NCBI RefSeq assembly: GCF_021343995.1
Contig: NZ_JAJTTE010000006.1
Span: 1 to 64,000 of the forward strand
Length of the DNA stretch: 64,000 nucleotides
DNA from: Pseudonocardia terrae
GTDB taxonomy: Bacteria > Actinomycetota > Actinomycetes > Mycobacteriales > Pseudonocardiaceae
Reading direction: 5' to 3'
The notes beneath the pieces were generated by a model. It did no database searches and was not told the DNA's origin. It saw nothing but the letters and a program-made list of their open reading frames with translations. The translations under genes were made by a program, and so were the position numbers. Below, piece after piece: positions 40,513 through 49,004 of this stretch; position 1 is the stretch's first letter; each line of letters begins with the position of its first letter.

Positions 40513-42770
40513 CCGCGCGGAACGATCGGCGGTCGGCGGTGGGCCCGCACCTCCTGCGGCTTCCCCGCGTACCGCTCCACTTGCACCGTCGTGAGCTGCC
40601 CGGTGCAGGCCTGCGCCAGCCGCGAGGTCCCGACGTCGCGGGTCAGCACGTTCGGGTTGCCGTGCACGCAGGTCGGGTCGTCCGCCGACGCCGGTGTGTA
40701 CCAGGCACCGGTGGGCAGCTGGACCACCCCGGCCCGCACCTCGTCGGTCACCCGGGCGGCCGCCAGGCAGGCGCCGCGGGCGTTGACCAGCCGGACGACG
40801 TCACCGTCGCCGATCCCGCGCGGCGCGGCGTCGACGGGGTGGATCCGCACGACCTCGCGCCCGCCGACCTTGCCCGCCACGCTGGTGGCGCCGAAGTCCA
40901 GCTGGCTGTGCAGCCGCGTGGACGGCTGGTTCGACACCAGCCAGAGCGGCTGTTCCGGGGTGGGCGGCTCGGTCGGCGGGAGCCACGCCGGGTGGCCGGG
41001 GCAGTCGTCGTAGCCGAACGACGCGATCCGCTCCGACGCGAGCTGGATCCGCCCGGACTCGGTGGGCAGCCGGCCGGTGCCGGCCCGGAAGGCCGCGAGC
41101 AGGCCGCCGTCGTCGGCGCCCGGAGGCAGCTCGTGCTCCCCCGCCGCCCACAGGTCCTCGAACGTCGGCGCGGGGAACCCCTTGTCCGCCAACGCCTTCT
41201 CGGTCCGCTCCCAGAGGTGTGCGAGCCACTCGCGGGTGGTCCGGCCCTCGGTGAACCGTTCCCCGAACCCGAGCCGGCCGGCCAGTGCGGCGAGGATCGC
41301 GTGGTCGTCGCGGGCCTCGCCGTAGGGCTCGGCGATCTGCTTCATGGCCACGACCAGCGGATCCGTCCCGTGCGCCCCGACGTCCTCGCGCTCGAGCGTG
41401 GTCGTGGCCGGCAGGACGACGTCGGCGTGCCGGGCCGTGGCCGTCCACACGGACTCGTGGACCACGAACGTGTCCACCCCGCCCAGCGCCCGGCGCAGCC
41501 GCGTCAGGTCCTGGTGGTGGTGGAACGGGTTGCCGCCGCACCAGTACATCAGCCGGATGTCGGGGTAGGTCCGGTCCTCGCCGTTGTACGAGTAACGCTC
41601 GCCGGGGTGCAGCAGCATGTCCGCCACCCGCGCGACGGGAATGTAGCTGCGCACCGGGTTCGGCCGCCGCGACAGCGTGGGGACCGGGACGGCGTTGCGC
41701 GGCCGGCCGTAGTGCCCCAGCGAGCCGAGGCCGTACACGAACCCGCCGCCGGGCAGGCCGATCTGGCCGAGCATCGCGGCCAGTGCGAGGCCCGCCCACA
41801 CCGGCTGCTCGCCGTGCTCGGCGCGCTGCAGGGACTGCGAGACGGTGATGAGCGTGCGTCCGGCGGCGAGCCGGCGGGCCAGCGCCCGGATCTCCTCCGC
41901 GTCGATCCCGCAGATCCGCGCGGCCCACTCGGCGTCGCGGCCCTCCAGGGAGCGGTCGAACTCCGGCCAGCCCGCGCAGTGCGTGGTGAGGAACTCGCGA
42001 TCGTGCAGGTCCTCGGCGCGCAGCGTGTGCGCCAGGCCGAGCATCAGCGCGGCGTCGGTCCCGGGCTCCGGGGCGAGCCACCGGGCGTCGACCTCGTCCG
42101 GCAGGTCCTGGCGCAGCGGGCTGACCAGCACGAACCGGGTACCCCGACGGTGCGCGGCCCGCATGGCGTCGCGCTCGACGTGCCGGCTCACCCCGCCCGC
42201 GGCGACCGTCGAGTTCTTCAGCGCCATCCCGCCGAACGCCAGCACGGTGTCGGTGTGCGTCGCGATCTGGTCCCACGTCACCACCGACCGTGTCACCGCG
42301 TCGAAGGGCCCGAGGACGTGCGGGAGCAGCACCTCCGCCGCCCCGCCGGAGTACGTGTTGACCGACTGGGTGTAGCCGCCCGCCATCGCGAGGAAGCGGT
42401 GGATCTGGCCCTGGGCGTGATGGAAGCGGCCGGCGCTGGCCCAGCCGTAGGAGCCGCCGTAGATCGCGGTCGGCCCGTGCCCGGCGTAGACGCGGCGGAA
42501 CTCGTCGGCGAGCCGGTCGAGCACGTCGTCCCAGCCGACCTCGAGGAACTCCTCCCGCCCGCGCCGGTCGGTCGGCCCGGGTCCGTCCTCCCACCAGCCG
42601 CGCCGGACGGACGGGCGGGCCACACGGACCGGGTTGCGGACGGCGGCCGGGATGTTCTGCAGGACCGGCGACGGGTTCGGGTCGGCCTCGTGGGGGCGGA
42701 CCTGCAGCTCGCCCTCCCGCCACTCGGCCCGGAAGACTCCCCAGTGCGCGCTGTGCGGGACCGCCGTCAT
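40509..42770 (-). CDS. BisC/TorA-like molybdopterin oxidoreductase
   Basis: About 753 residues. A molybdopterin-guanine-dinucleotide enzyme of the DMSO reductase family, biotin/methionine/TMAO sulfoxide reductase branch: 'PHSAHWGVFRAEW' at the start and 'IYGGSYGWASAGRFHHAQGQ' with the Mo-ligand Ser112. Further blocks are 'QIATHTDTVLAFGGMALKNS', 'GGGFVYGLGSLGHYGRPRNA', 'YWCGGNPFHHHQDLTRLRRA' and the C-terminal cofactor domain 'LVSNQPSTRLHSQLDFG'. There is no iron-sulphur motif and no Tat signal, so it is cytoplasmic and probably repairs oxidised methionine or biotin sulfoxide. ATG 42770 was used; 42779 and 42782 are also possible. The stop codon lies within the MITE. Confidence 0.88.
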   Translation of the reverse strand: MTAVPHSAHWGVFRAEWREGELQVRPHEADPNPSPVLQNIPAAVRNPVRVARPSVRRGWWEDGPGPTDRRGREEFLEVGWDDVLDRLADEFRRVYAGHGPTAIYGGSYGWASAGRFHHAQGQIHRFLAMAGGYTQSVNTYSGGAAEVLLPHVLGPFDAVTRSVVTWDQIATHTDTVLAFGGMALKNSTVAAGGVSRHVERDAMRAAHRRGTRFVLVSPLRQDLPDEVDARWLAPEPGTDAALMLGLAHTLRAEDLHDREFLTTHCAGWPEFDRSLEGRDAEWAARICGIDAEEIRALARRLAAGRTLITVSQSLQRAEHGEQPVWAGLALAAMLGQIGLPGGGFVYGLGSLGHYGRPRNAVPVPTLSRRPNPVRSYIPVARVADMLLHPGERYSYNGEDRTYPDIRLMYWCGGNPFHHHQDLTRLRRALGGVDTFVVHESVWTATARHADVVLPATTTLEREDVGAHGTDPLVVAMKQIAEPYGEARDDHAILAALAGRLGFGERFTEGRTTREWLAHLWERTEKALADKGFPAPTFEDLWAAGEHELPPGADDGGLLAAFRAGTGRLPTESGRIQLASERIASFGYDDCPGHPAWLPPTEPPTPEQPLWLVSNQPSTRLHSQLDFGATSVAGKVGGREVVRIHPVDAAPRGIGDGDVVRLVNARGACLAAARVTDEVRAGVVQLPTGAWYTPASADDPTCVHGNPNVLTRDVGTSRLAQACTGQLTTVQVERYAGKPQEVRAHRRPPIVPRG

Positions 42771-42812
42771 GCCTCCCATCATGCGACACGCGCCGGAGTC
42801 GGCCGCCGCCGA

Positions 42813-42818
42813 TAAGGT
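42813..42818 (+). promoter_or_regulatory. Leaderless -10 element
   Basis: TAAGGT, then 6 bases, then ATG 42825 with no ribosome binding site. It lies in the 54-bp gap between divergent genes. Confidence 0.45.
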
Positions 42819-42824
42819 CGGCGC

Positions 42825-43610
42825 ATGGCACGGACGCCCCGGCGGCACGATCACGACGCGGGCGGCGACCGCGCCCTCCTCGACGCCAAGGCCGCGCTGC
42901 GCGAGGAGGTCTGGACCGCGCTGACCGAGGCGAAGGTCGCGCGGTTCCCCGGTGCCCGGAACCGGATCTCCAACTTCACCGGGGCCGAGAAGGCCGCCGA
43001 GCTCCTCCGGTCGCTGCCGGAGTGGGAGAAGGCCCGTGCGGTGAAGTCCAATCCGGACTCCGCGCAGCTGCCCGTCCGGCAGCGCGTCCTGGAGGACGGC
43101 AAGACGCTCTACATGGCCGTGCCGAAGCTCACCGAGGAGGACCCGTTCTTCCTGCTCGACCCCGAGCACCTGGCCGACCCGCCCCGCCGGGCGGTGTCGA
43201 TCAAGAACGCGACCCGCTCGGCCCGCCGCGTGGCGGTCGACGACCTCGACCCGGTCGACCTCGTCGTGACGGGCTGCGTCGCGGTCGGCGAGGACGGGGC
43301 GCGGCTGGGCAAGGGCGGCGGGTTCGCCGACCTGGAGTTCGCGCTGGCCGGGGCGGCCGGCCTGATCTCCGACCGGACCGTCGTGGTCACCACGGTGCAC
43401 GAGCTGCAGGTCCGTCCGGCCGGGGCGATCCCGACGGCGGCCCACGACATCCCGGTGGACCTCGTCGTCACCCCCGAGCGGGTGATCGACTGCCGGCCGA
43501 CGCGCGGTGAGCGGCCCACCGGGGAAGTCCGGTGGGAGTCGCTCACCGACGAGAAGATCGCCGCGATCCCGTTGTTGCAGAAGCTCCGCGCCCAGGGAGG
43601 TGCCTCGTGA
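42825..43610 (+). CDS. 5-formyltetrahydrofolate cyclo-ligase-like protein
   Basis: A 261-residue protein of the MTHFS fold: 'LREEVWTALTEAKVARFPGA' at the start and 'MAVPKLTEEDPFFLLDP' in the middle. The substrate/ATP loop 'VAVGEDGARLGKGGGFADLE' stands where true cyclo-ligases have GxGxGYYD. The Tyr-Tyr-Asp end is replaced by FADLE, as in the MTHFSD-like branch, so catalysis of 5-formyl-THF may not be the role. It is the first gene of an operon with a macro-domain protein and a carbonic anhydrase-like protein; its stop overlaps the macro gene start (GTGA). Confidence 0.78.
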   Translation: MARTPRRHDHDAGGDRALLDAKAALREEVWTALTEAKVARFPGARNRISNFTGAEKAAELLRSLPEWEKARAVKSNPDSAQLPVRQRVLEDGKTLYMAVPKLTEEDPFFLLDPEHLADPPRRAVSIKNATRSARRVAVDDLDPVDLVVTGCVAVGEDGARLGKGGGFADLEFALAGAAGLISDRTVVVTTVHELQVRPAGAIPTAAHDIPVDLVVTPERVIDCRPTRGERPTGEVRWESLTDEKIAAIPLLQKLRAQGGAS

Positions 43611-44122
43611 CCCGGATCGAGCTGGTCCAGGGGGACATCACGACCCAGGAGGTCGACGCCGTCGTCAACGCCGCCAACTCGTCCCTGCTCGGCGGCGGGG
43701 GCGTCGACGGCGCCATCCACCGGGCCGGCGGCCCGGCGATCCTCGCCGAGTGCCGGGAGCTGCGCGGGACGCGCTACCCGGACGGGCTGCCCACCGGCCA
43801 GGCCGTGGCCACCACGGCCGGGAACATGCCCGCGCGTTGGGTGATCCACACCGTCGGCCCGGTGTACGCGAAGAAGGAGGACCGCTCGCACCTCCTCGCC
43901 TCGGCGTACCGGGAGTCGCTGCGGGTCGCCGACGAGCTCGGCGCCCGGTCCGTCGCCTTCCCCGCGGTCTCGGCGGGGATCTACGGCTGGCCCCTCGACG
44001 ACGCCGCCCGCGTCGCCGTCACGACGGTGCGCGAGGCGGACACGCAGGTCGAGACGGTCCGGTTCGTGCTGTTCAGCGCGGAGATCCTCCGCGCGTTCGA
44101 GAAGGTGAGAGGAGCGGAATGA
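43607..44122 (+). CDS. Macro-domain protein (O-acetyl-ADP-ribose deacetylase type)
   Basis: A 171-residue MacroD-type macro domain: 'LVQGDITTQEVDAVVNAANS' at the N-terminus, 'LLGGGGVDGAIHRAGG', 'TGQAVATTAGNMPARWVIHT', and 'FPAVSAGIYGWPLDDAARVA'. The Asn-Ala-Ala-Asn, GGGGV and SAGIYG loops are complete, so it should hydrolyse ADP-ribosyl or O-acetyl-ADP-ribose esters. GTG start has GGAGG 6 bases upstream and overlaps the previous stop; its stop overlaps the next start (ATGA). Confidence 0.92.
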   Translation: MTRIELVQGDITTQEVDAVVNAANSSLLGGGGVDGAIHRAGGPAILAECRELRGTRYPDGLPTGQAVATTAGNMPARWVIHTVGPVYAKKEDRSHLLASAYRESLRVADELGARSVAFPAVSAGIYGWPLDDAARVAVTTVREADTQVETVRFVLFSAEILRAFEKVRGAE

Positions 44123-44625
44123 TCACGATCGAGGGCGCGACGCCGTCCGTGGACCCCCAGGCGTGGGTGGCCCCCGGGGCCGTCCTGGCCGGACGCGTGC
44201 GGGTCGAGGCCGAGGCGAGCGTCTGGTACGCGTGCGTGCTGCGCGGCGACATGGACTCGATCACGGTCGGCGCCCGCTCCAACATCCAGGACGGCACGGT
44301 CGTGCACGCCGACCCCGGCTTCCCGGTCACGATCGGCTCCGGGGTCAGCGTGGGGCACCGCGCGGTCCTGCACGGCTGCACCGTCGAGGACGACGTGCTC
44401 ATCGGCATGGGCGCGGTGGTGCTCAACGGCGCGCGGATCGGCTCCGGCACGATCGTCGCCGCCGGCGCGGTCATCACCCAGGGCGTGGAGATCCCGCCGA
44501 ACTCGCTGGTCGCGGGCGTGCCGGGCAAGGTGCGCAAGGAGACGGGCGAGGACGAGCGCAAGGGCATCGCCCTCAACGCCGCCGCCTACGTACACCTCGC
44601 CGGCGTCCACCGCGCTGCGGGGTGA
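44119..44625 (+). CDS. Gamma-class carbonic anhydrase family protein
   Basis: A 168-residue left-handed beta-helix protein: hexapeptide repeats 'WVAPGAVLAGRVRVEAEASV', 'VLRGDMDSITVGARSNIQDG', then the metal-site sequence 'TVVHADPGF' and 'VSVGHRAVLHGCTVEDD', providing the three His ligands across two subunits. It ends 'NSLVAGVPGKVRKET', the common cap. Members (PaaY/YrdA/CaiE type) may be carbonic anhydrases or thioesterases. Third gene of the cyclo-ligase-like/macro operon. Confidence 0.9.
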   Translation: MITIEGATPSVDPQAWVAPGAVLAGRVRVEAEASVWYACVLRGDMDSITVGARSNIQDGTVVHADPGFPVTIGSGVSVGHRAVLHGCTVEDDVLIGMGAVVLNGARIGSGTIVAAGAVITQGVEIPPNSLVAGVPGKVRKETGEDERKGIALNAAAYVHLAGVHRAAG

Positions 44626-44637
44626 GCGCTCCGGGCG

Positions 44638-44742
44638 TCACAGACGCGCGTTGACGACCACTGCCCGCAGTCCCGCCAACATCAGAACGAGTGCGGCCAG
44701 CAAGCCTGCGCAGGTGACGGCGACGGTCAGGTCCTCCCACAT
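44638..44742 (-). CDS. 34-residue membrane peptide
   Basis: ATG 44742 with GAGGAGG 5 bases upstream opens 34 codons: a short charged start ('MWEDLTVAVT'), one hydrophobic helix ('CAGLLAALVLMLAGLRAVVV') and 'NARL'. The predicted topology is a single membrane span. It is convergent with the carbonic anhydrase gene, 12 bp from its stop. Small, but the ribosome binding site and clean membrane pattern support it. No family recognised. Confidence 0.6.
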   Translation of the reverse strand: MWEDLTVAVTCAGLLAALVLMLAGLRAVVVNARL

Positions 44743-44941
44743 GGGGTCCTCCTCGGTCGAGATCGGCTCGTGGCGCTTCCGTCTCCGACGCTAGGCGCGC
44801 CCGTCCGGGTCCGGTGGCGCTCGAGGACATCGCAAGTCGATCGGAAGACCGGGCGGTGGGCGCGCTCACAATTCGGCCCCCACCACCCCTTGAGGCACAA
44901 CAGAACCACGAGGCGCTCTGCCGCCGTCGAAATTCGCATTG

Positions 44942-44990
44942 TGGTTCCATGACGCGCTCAGACGGCGTCATCAACCGCATCATGGAACCA
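44942..44990. promoter_or_regulatory. 11-bp perfect inverted repeat, candidate operator
   Basis: TGGTTCCATGA (44942-44952) and TCATGGAACCA (44980-44990) are perfect inverted repeats; inside is GACGC (44951-44955) against GCGTC (44965-44969), and outside CGCA/TGCG. The arms are AT-richer than the surroundings. It sits 200 bp upstream of the membrane peptide and just after the phosphotransferase stop (45013). It could be an operator or a bidirectional terminator. Nothing else is seen in 44743-45012. Confidence 0.5.
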
Positions 44991-45012
44991 TAACTGCGAT
45001 CTTGAGCGCGGC

Positions 45013-46062
45013 TCAGTCGAGCACCGACCACTCCCCCCGCGCGACCCGGCCGGCGAGGGTGAGCAGGCCGACGGCGTGGTCGTGCAGCCGCTGCCCGATC
45101 TCCTGCGGCGCCTTGCCCGCGCTGGCCCGTGCCCACGTCCCCTCGAGGACGATCCCGAGCTTGAACCCGGCGAGCGCGGTGTACCAGTCGACGTGCACCG
45201 GCTCCCGGCCGCCGGCCTCGCCGTAGGCCGCGACCAGCTCCTTGCGCGTGGGCAGCCCGCCGAGCTGGGCCAGCGGACCACCGATGTCCGTCGCCGTCGG
45301 CTCCTGCGGCCAGGTCACCATCAGCCAGCCCAGGTCCAGCAGCGGGTCGCCGACCGTGCACATCTCCCAGTCGACGATCGCCGCCACCTCGGGCTCGGTG
45401 CGCGCGAGCATCACGTTGTTGAGGTGGAAGTCGCCGTGCATCACCCCGGGCGGGGCGTCGGCGGGCCGGTGCTCCTCCAGCCACCGGGCGACCAGCTCGA
45501 CGTCGGGCAGCCCGCCGGGCTCCCAGTCCGGGAACTCGCGGTAGCCCTCGAGGTGGCGCAGCCACTGCGGGACCTGCTTCTCCAGGAAGCTGCCCGGCTT
45601 GCGCAGCACGTCGAGCCCCTGCGCAGTGGGGTCGAGCGCGCCGAGCCGGGACAGCGCCCGCGCCATCGCCAGGCCCTGCCCGTGCCGCAGCTCCGGGTCG
45701 GCCCGCTGCTCGGGCGTGACCTCCTCGCCGGGGTTGACGCCGTCGATCAGCTCCATCAGGTAGAAGACGACGCCGAGCACGGAGGTGTCCTCGCAGCCGG
45801 CGATCAGCCGCGGGTGCGGCACCCCGGTGCCGGCGAGGCCACGCAGCACGGTGATCTCCCGCGCGATCGTGCGGTCGCTCGTCGGGCGCGGGTGCTCGGG
45901 CGGGCGGCGCAGCACCACCGGCCGGCCGTCGAGGTCGATCCGCAGCACGACGTTCTGGGTCCCGCCCGCCAGCGGCATGACCTCCCCGATCCGCCCCTCG
46001 ATGCCCTGGGTGCGCAGCCAGTCCGCCAGCCGGTCGAGGTCGACGGTGTCGACGGGGCTCAT
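45013..46062 (-). CDS. Phosphotransferase-family protein (APH/ACAD10-like)
   Basis: A 349-residue aminoglycoside-phosphotransferase-fold kinase. 'MPLAGGTQNVVLRIDLDGRP' and 'VVLRRPPEHPRPTSDRTIAR' mark the nucleotide-binding lobe. The catalytic HxD loop is 'GVMHGDFHLNNVMLA', and the metal Asp is in 'AAIVDWEMCTVGDPLLDLGW'. This branch is tied to acyl-CoA dehydrogenase and SDR genes in actinobacteria and in ACAD10/11, where it is thought to phosphorylate hydroxyacyl-CoAs. Here it is the third gene of an SDR-TetR-phosphotransferase operon with 4-bp ATGA overlaps, which supports a lipid or steroid-like substrate. Confidence 0.9.
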   Translation of the reverse strand: MSPVDTVDLDRLADWLRTQGIEGRIGEVMPLAGGTQNVVLRIDLDGRPVVLRRPPEHPRPTSDRTIAREITVLRGLAGTGVPHPRLIAGCEDTSVLGVVFYLMELIDGVNPGEEVTPEQRADPELRHGQGLAMARALSRLGALDPTAQGLDVLRKPGSFLEKQVPQWLRHLEGYREFPDWEPGGLPDVELVARWLEEHRPADAPPGVMHGDFHLNNVMLARTEPEVAAIVDWEMCTVGDPLLDLGWLMVTWPQEPTATDIGGPLAQLGGLPTRKELVAAYGEAGGREPVHVDWYTALAGFKLGIVLEGTWARASAGKAPQEIGQRLHDHAVGLLTLAGRVARGEWSVLD

Positions 46063-46745
46063 CGCTCGTTCCTCTCGGCTCGCAGCCGCCGGGTCTCCGC
46101 CGAGGTCCGGGCGCCGAGCAGCCCCGCGGCGGAGTCGACGAGCTGGCTCACGAACAGCCGGTGGTCGCGCCGGCCGGGGGCGCGGGCGCGCTGGGCCAGC
46201 TCGACGTCGACGAACCGGATCACGTGGAAGCGCCGGTGCAGGACCACGGCGTCGGGATCGAGCAACGGCTCCAAGAGGGCGCGCCAGCGCAGGATGCTGC
46301 CGCCCTCGACGTCGTAGCCCAGCGGTTCGGTCTGCGGCTCCGGCCGGGTCAGCAGGTCGGCCACGGTGCGCAGGTAGCCGGCGCCGCTGGCGCCCTGGTC
46401 CAGCTTGACGGCGCTCGGCCGCACGAGGGCGCCGGCGAGCGCGGCGAGCCGGGCGTCGGCGTCGCCGGCGGTGCCCGCGGCCAGCGCGGCCTCGTACTCG
46501 TCGAGCAGGGTGTGCCGGGCCGCCTCGATCTCGAGCCGGTGCCGATCGATCAGCGCCTTGATCAGGCCGTCCCGGTCGGTGAACCAGTACTGCGCGGCGA
46601 TGACGTTGCGGGCCCCGGCGGCGCGGCCGATCTCGCGCAGCGACACCGATTCGCTGCCCCGCTCGGCGAAGAGCGCCTCGGCGGCGTCGAGCAGGCGGGT
46701 CCGCGTGTCGGTCCTGCCGTCGGTCCTCGTGTCCGTGTCCGTCAT
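46059..46745 (-). CDS. TetR-family regulator
   Basis: A 228-residue regulator. The N-terminal helix-turn-helix is 'LLDAAEALFAERGSESVSLR' followed by 'EIGRAAGARNVIAAQYWFTD'. The region at 1-16 is Thr/Asp/Arg-repetitive (short DNA repeat GTGTCGGTCC-like). The ligand domain has no recognisable substrate signature. It sits between the SDR and phosphotransferase genes with ATGA overlaps both sides; it presumably controls this operon. Confidence 0.88.
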   Translation of the reverse strand: MTDTDTRTDGRTDTRTRLLDAAEALFAERGSESVSLREIGRAAGARNVIAAQYWFTDRDGLIKALIDRHRLEIEAARHTLLDEYEAALAAGTAGDADARLAALAGALVRPSAVKLDQGASGAGYLRTVADLLTRPEPQTEPLGYDVEGGSILRWRALLEPLLDPDAVVLHRRFHVIRFVDVELAQRARAPGRRDHRLFVSQLVDSAAGLLGARTSAETRRLRAERNER

Positions 46746-47485
46746 GCCGGGGCCCAGGCCATGCCGCCGTCGACCTTGAGGATCGCGCCGGTGGTGAAGC
46801 TGGAGTCGGCGCTGGTCAGGTACCGCACGGCCCCGACGATCTCCTCCGCCTCGCCGATCCGGCCGAGCGGGGCGGTCTCGCCGTGCGCCAGCGTCTCCTC
46901 GCTCCACGCCTTGCTGATGTCCGTCCGGAACATGCCGGGCATGACGCCGTTGACCCGCACGGTGGGCCCGAACGCGCGGGCCAGGCCGAGGGTCAGCGCG
47001 TTGAGCCCCGCCTTCGCGGTGGCGTAGGGCAGCTCGCCGGGCTGCGGCTGGACGGCGGCGATGCTGCTGACGTTGACGATCTGCCCGCCCTCGCCCTTCT
47101 GCATCGCCTCGCCCGCCCGGACCGCGAGCCGGAAGGGACCCTTGAGGTTCACCCCGATGACCTTGTCGAACAGGTCCTCGCCCACCTCGCCGAGGGAGGG
47201 GTAGAGCGGCGACATGCCGGCGTTGTTCACCAGGACGTCGATCCGGCCGAACTCCTCGAGCACGCGGTCCATCAGGGTGTCGCAGTCCGCCCAGCGGCCG
47301 ACGTGACAGGCGATCCCGAGGGCCGGCACCCCGAACTCCTCACGAAGCTCGGCGGCGAGGGCCTCGCAGGCCTCCGCCTTCCGGCTGGCCACGACCACCC
47401 GGTGGCCACGGCCCGCGAGATCCCGGCAGATCTCGCGTCCCATGCCCCGGCTGCCCCCGGTCACGACAGCGACCTTGCTGTCCAT
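46742..47485 (-). CDS. Short-chain dehydrogenase/reductase
   Basis: A 247-residue classical SDR: 'AVVTGGSRGMGREICRDLAG' (cofactor Gly motif; Arg after Gly and 'ASRKAEA' suggest NADP(H) or mixed use), 'DVLVNNAGMSPLYPS', the catalytic Ser in 'IVNVSSIAAVQ', Tyr-x3-Lys in 'LPYATAKAGLNALTLGLARA', and 'VNGVMPGMFRTDISKAW'. It ends 'TTGAILKVDGGMAWAP'. Likely an acyl-CoA or alcohol dehydrogenase by context. ATG 47485 with GGAGG at 6 bases was preferred over the upstream ATGs that would add 10 residues. Confidence 0.9.
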   Translation of the reverse strand: MDSKVAVVTGGSRGMGREICRDLAGRGHRVVVASRKAEACEALAAELREEFGVPALGIACHVGRWADCDTLMDRVLEEFGRIDVLVNNAGMSPLYPSLGEVGEDLFDKVIGVNLKGPFRLAVRAGEAMQKGEGGQIVNVSSIAAVQPQPGELPYATAKAGLNALTLGLARAFGPTVRVNGVMPGMFRTDISKAWSEETLAHGETAPLGRIGEAEEIVGAVRYLTSADSSFTTGAILKVDGGMAWAPA

Positions 47486-47626
47486 CGGCGTCCTCCGTTC
47501 ATGCGCCTGCATCACCGAACGGAGAGCCTAGCCGGTGATCAGCGCGTGGAACCCCGTTCGCGCCATTCCTCGTCCTCGCGATCGGGCGTCAGGTCGGGCT
47601 CGTCCAGGCTCGTACATGCCTTGCAG

Positions 47627-47650
47627 GTTATATAACTGTGCCGGTACATT
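47627..47650 (+). promoter_or_regulatory. Palindromic operator and leaderless -10 for the ArsR-type gene
   Basis: GTTATATAAC (47627-47636) is a perfect 10-bp palindrome in a GC-rich context. TACATT (47645-47650) is followed by 6 bases and GTG 47657, with no ribosome binding site. The palindrome overlaps the spacer between -35 and -10, a typical ArsR self-operator position. Confidence 0.55.
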
Positions 47651-47656
47651 GCGGCC

Positions 47657-48022
47657 GTGCTGCCGTTCGCCGTCCTCGCCGAACCCACCCGACGCCGGAT
47701 CCTCGACCTGCTGCGGGAACGCCCGCGCCTCGTCGGGGAGATCGGCGCCGAGCTGGGCCTGAGCCAACCGGGGACGTCCAAGCACCTGCGCGTGCTGCGC
47801 GAGGCCGGGCTGGTCGAGGTGCAGCCCGACGCGCAACGGCGCCGCTACGCGCTGCGGGCCGAGCCGCTCGCCGAGCTCGACGCCTGGCTCACCCCCTACC
47901 GCCGCTTCTGGAACCGCCGGATCGACGCCCTCGAACGCGAGCTCGACCGGATGCCCGACCCCGTGTCCGACCCCGTGTCCGACCCCGTGCCCGACCCTGT
48001 GTCCGACGAGGAGGATCCGTGA
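47657..48022 (+). CDS. ArsR-family regulator with repeated acidic tail
   Basis: A 121-residue regulator. A winged helix at about residues 5-85 ('VLAEPTRRRILDLLRERPRL', 'LGLSQPGTSKHLRVLREAGL') lacks ArsR metal Cys pairs, so it belongs to the SRPBCC-associated subfamily rather than to metal sensors. The C-terminus is a tandem repeat of DPVS (12-bp DNA unit, about four copies, 47955-48004). GTGA overlap joins it to the SRPBCC gene. Confidence 0.85.
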   Translation: MLPFAVLAEPTRRRILDLLRERPRLVGEIGAELGLSQPGTSKHLRVLREAGLVEVQPDAQRRRYALRAEPLAELDAWLTPYRRFWNRRIDALERELDRMPDPVSDPVSDPVPDPVSDEEDP

Positions 48023-48468
48023 TCCCCGACAGCCTCACCCTGCGCGACGGCCGCACCGTGCTCCGCCTGGAGCGGCCCCTGCCCCATCCCCCGGAGAAGG
48101 TGTGGCGCGCCCTGACCACGCCGGAGCACCTCGAGCGCTGGTTCCCCTCGACCGTGGGGCTCGACCTGCGGGCGGGCGGGGAGATCCAGTTCGACGACGG
48201 GGCGACCCGCGGCGTCGTCACCGACCTGGACCCGCCACGGCTGTTCGCCTTCAGCTGGGGCGACTCGGACCACCTGCGCTGGGAGGTCCACCCGGCCGAC
48301 GGCGGGTCCCTGCTGGTCCTGCATCACGCCTTCACCGACCGCTACGGCGCCGCGAGCTTCGCCACGGGCTGGTCCGCCTGTGTCGAGGGCCTGTCGCAGC
48401 TGCTGGCGGCTGGGGACCCCGCGCCGACCGTCGACATGCGGTTCGCGCCGGTCCTTGAGCGTTGCTAA
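48019..48468 (+). CDS. SRPBCC (AHSA1-like) domain protein
   Basis: A 149-residue START/Bet v1-like protein: 'RLERPLPHPPEKVWRALTTP', then 'EHLERWFPSTVGLDLRAGGE', 'PPRLFAFSWG', 'LLVLHHAFTDRYGAASFATG' and 'WSACVEGLSQLLAAG'. AHSA1-like proteins of this sort bind hydrophobic ligands and are commonly cotranscribed with an ArsR regulator, as here (4-bp GTGA overlap). Ligand unknown. Confidence 0.88.
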   Translation: MIPDSLTLRDGRTVLRLERPLPHPPEKVWRALTTPEHLERWFPSTVGLDLRAGGEIQFDDGATRGVVTDLDPPRLFAFSWGDSDHLRWEVHPADGGSLLVLHHAFTDRYGAASFATGWSACVEGLSQLLAAGDPAPTVDMRFAPVLERC

Positions 48469-48485
48469 CAGCTCTGACTGCGAGC

Positions 48486-48491
48486 TATCGT
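48486..48491 (+). promoter_or_regulatory. Leaderless -10 element of the MarR-ABC operon
   Basis: TATCGT, 7 bases, then GTG 48499. There is no ribosome binding site. Fits TANNNT-N6/7-start. Confidence 0.5.
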
Positions 48492-48498
48492 CGGCCGC

Positions 48499-49004
48499 GT
48501 GACCGCACTCGCCACCGTGTCCGACGACGTCCTGCGCGTCGTCGTGGGCATGCGGCGTGTGCTCCGGCGTCGGCTCCGCGCGAAGTTCGGGCGGCCGCCG
48601 TTGCGCGGGGCGCAGGCCGAGCTGTTGCAGCAGGTCGAGGCCGAGCCGGGGATCGGGGTGGCCGCGGCCGCGCGCGCCCTCTATCTCGCCGGCAACTCGG
48701 TGAGCACCCTGGTCAACCAGCTCGTCGACGCCGGACTGCTGCGACGCGAGCCCGACCCCGCCGACCGTCGCGCCGTCCGGCTCTTCCTCACGCCCGGAGC
48801 CGTCGACCGCCTCGCGCGCCGGCGCGCAGCGCGTCGCGAGCTGCTCGACGACGCGTTCGCCCGGCTCGACGCCGGCGAGCGGTCCGCGATCACGGCCGCG
48901 CTCCCCGCGCTGGAGCACCTCCTCGCCGCCCTCGAGGACTCGTCCCCCGCAGACCAGCCCGCCCCGGTCCCGTCCGCCGCAGCACCATCCGCAGGAGAGG
49001 CCCC

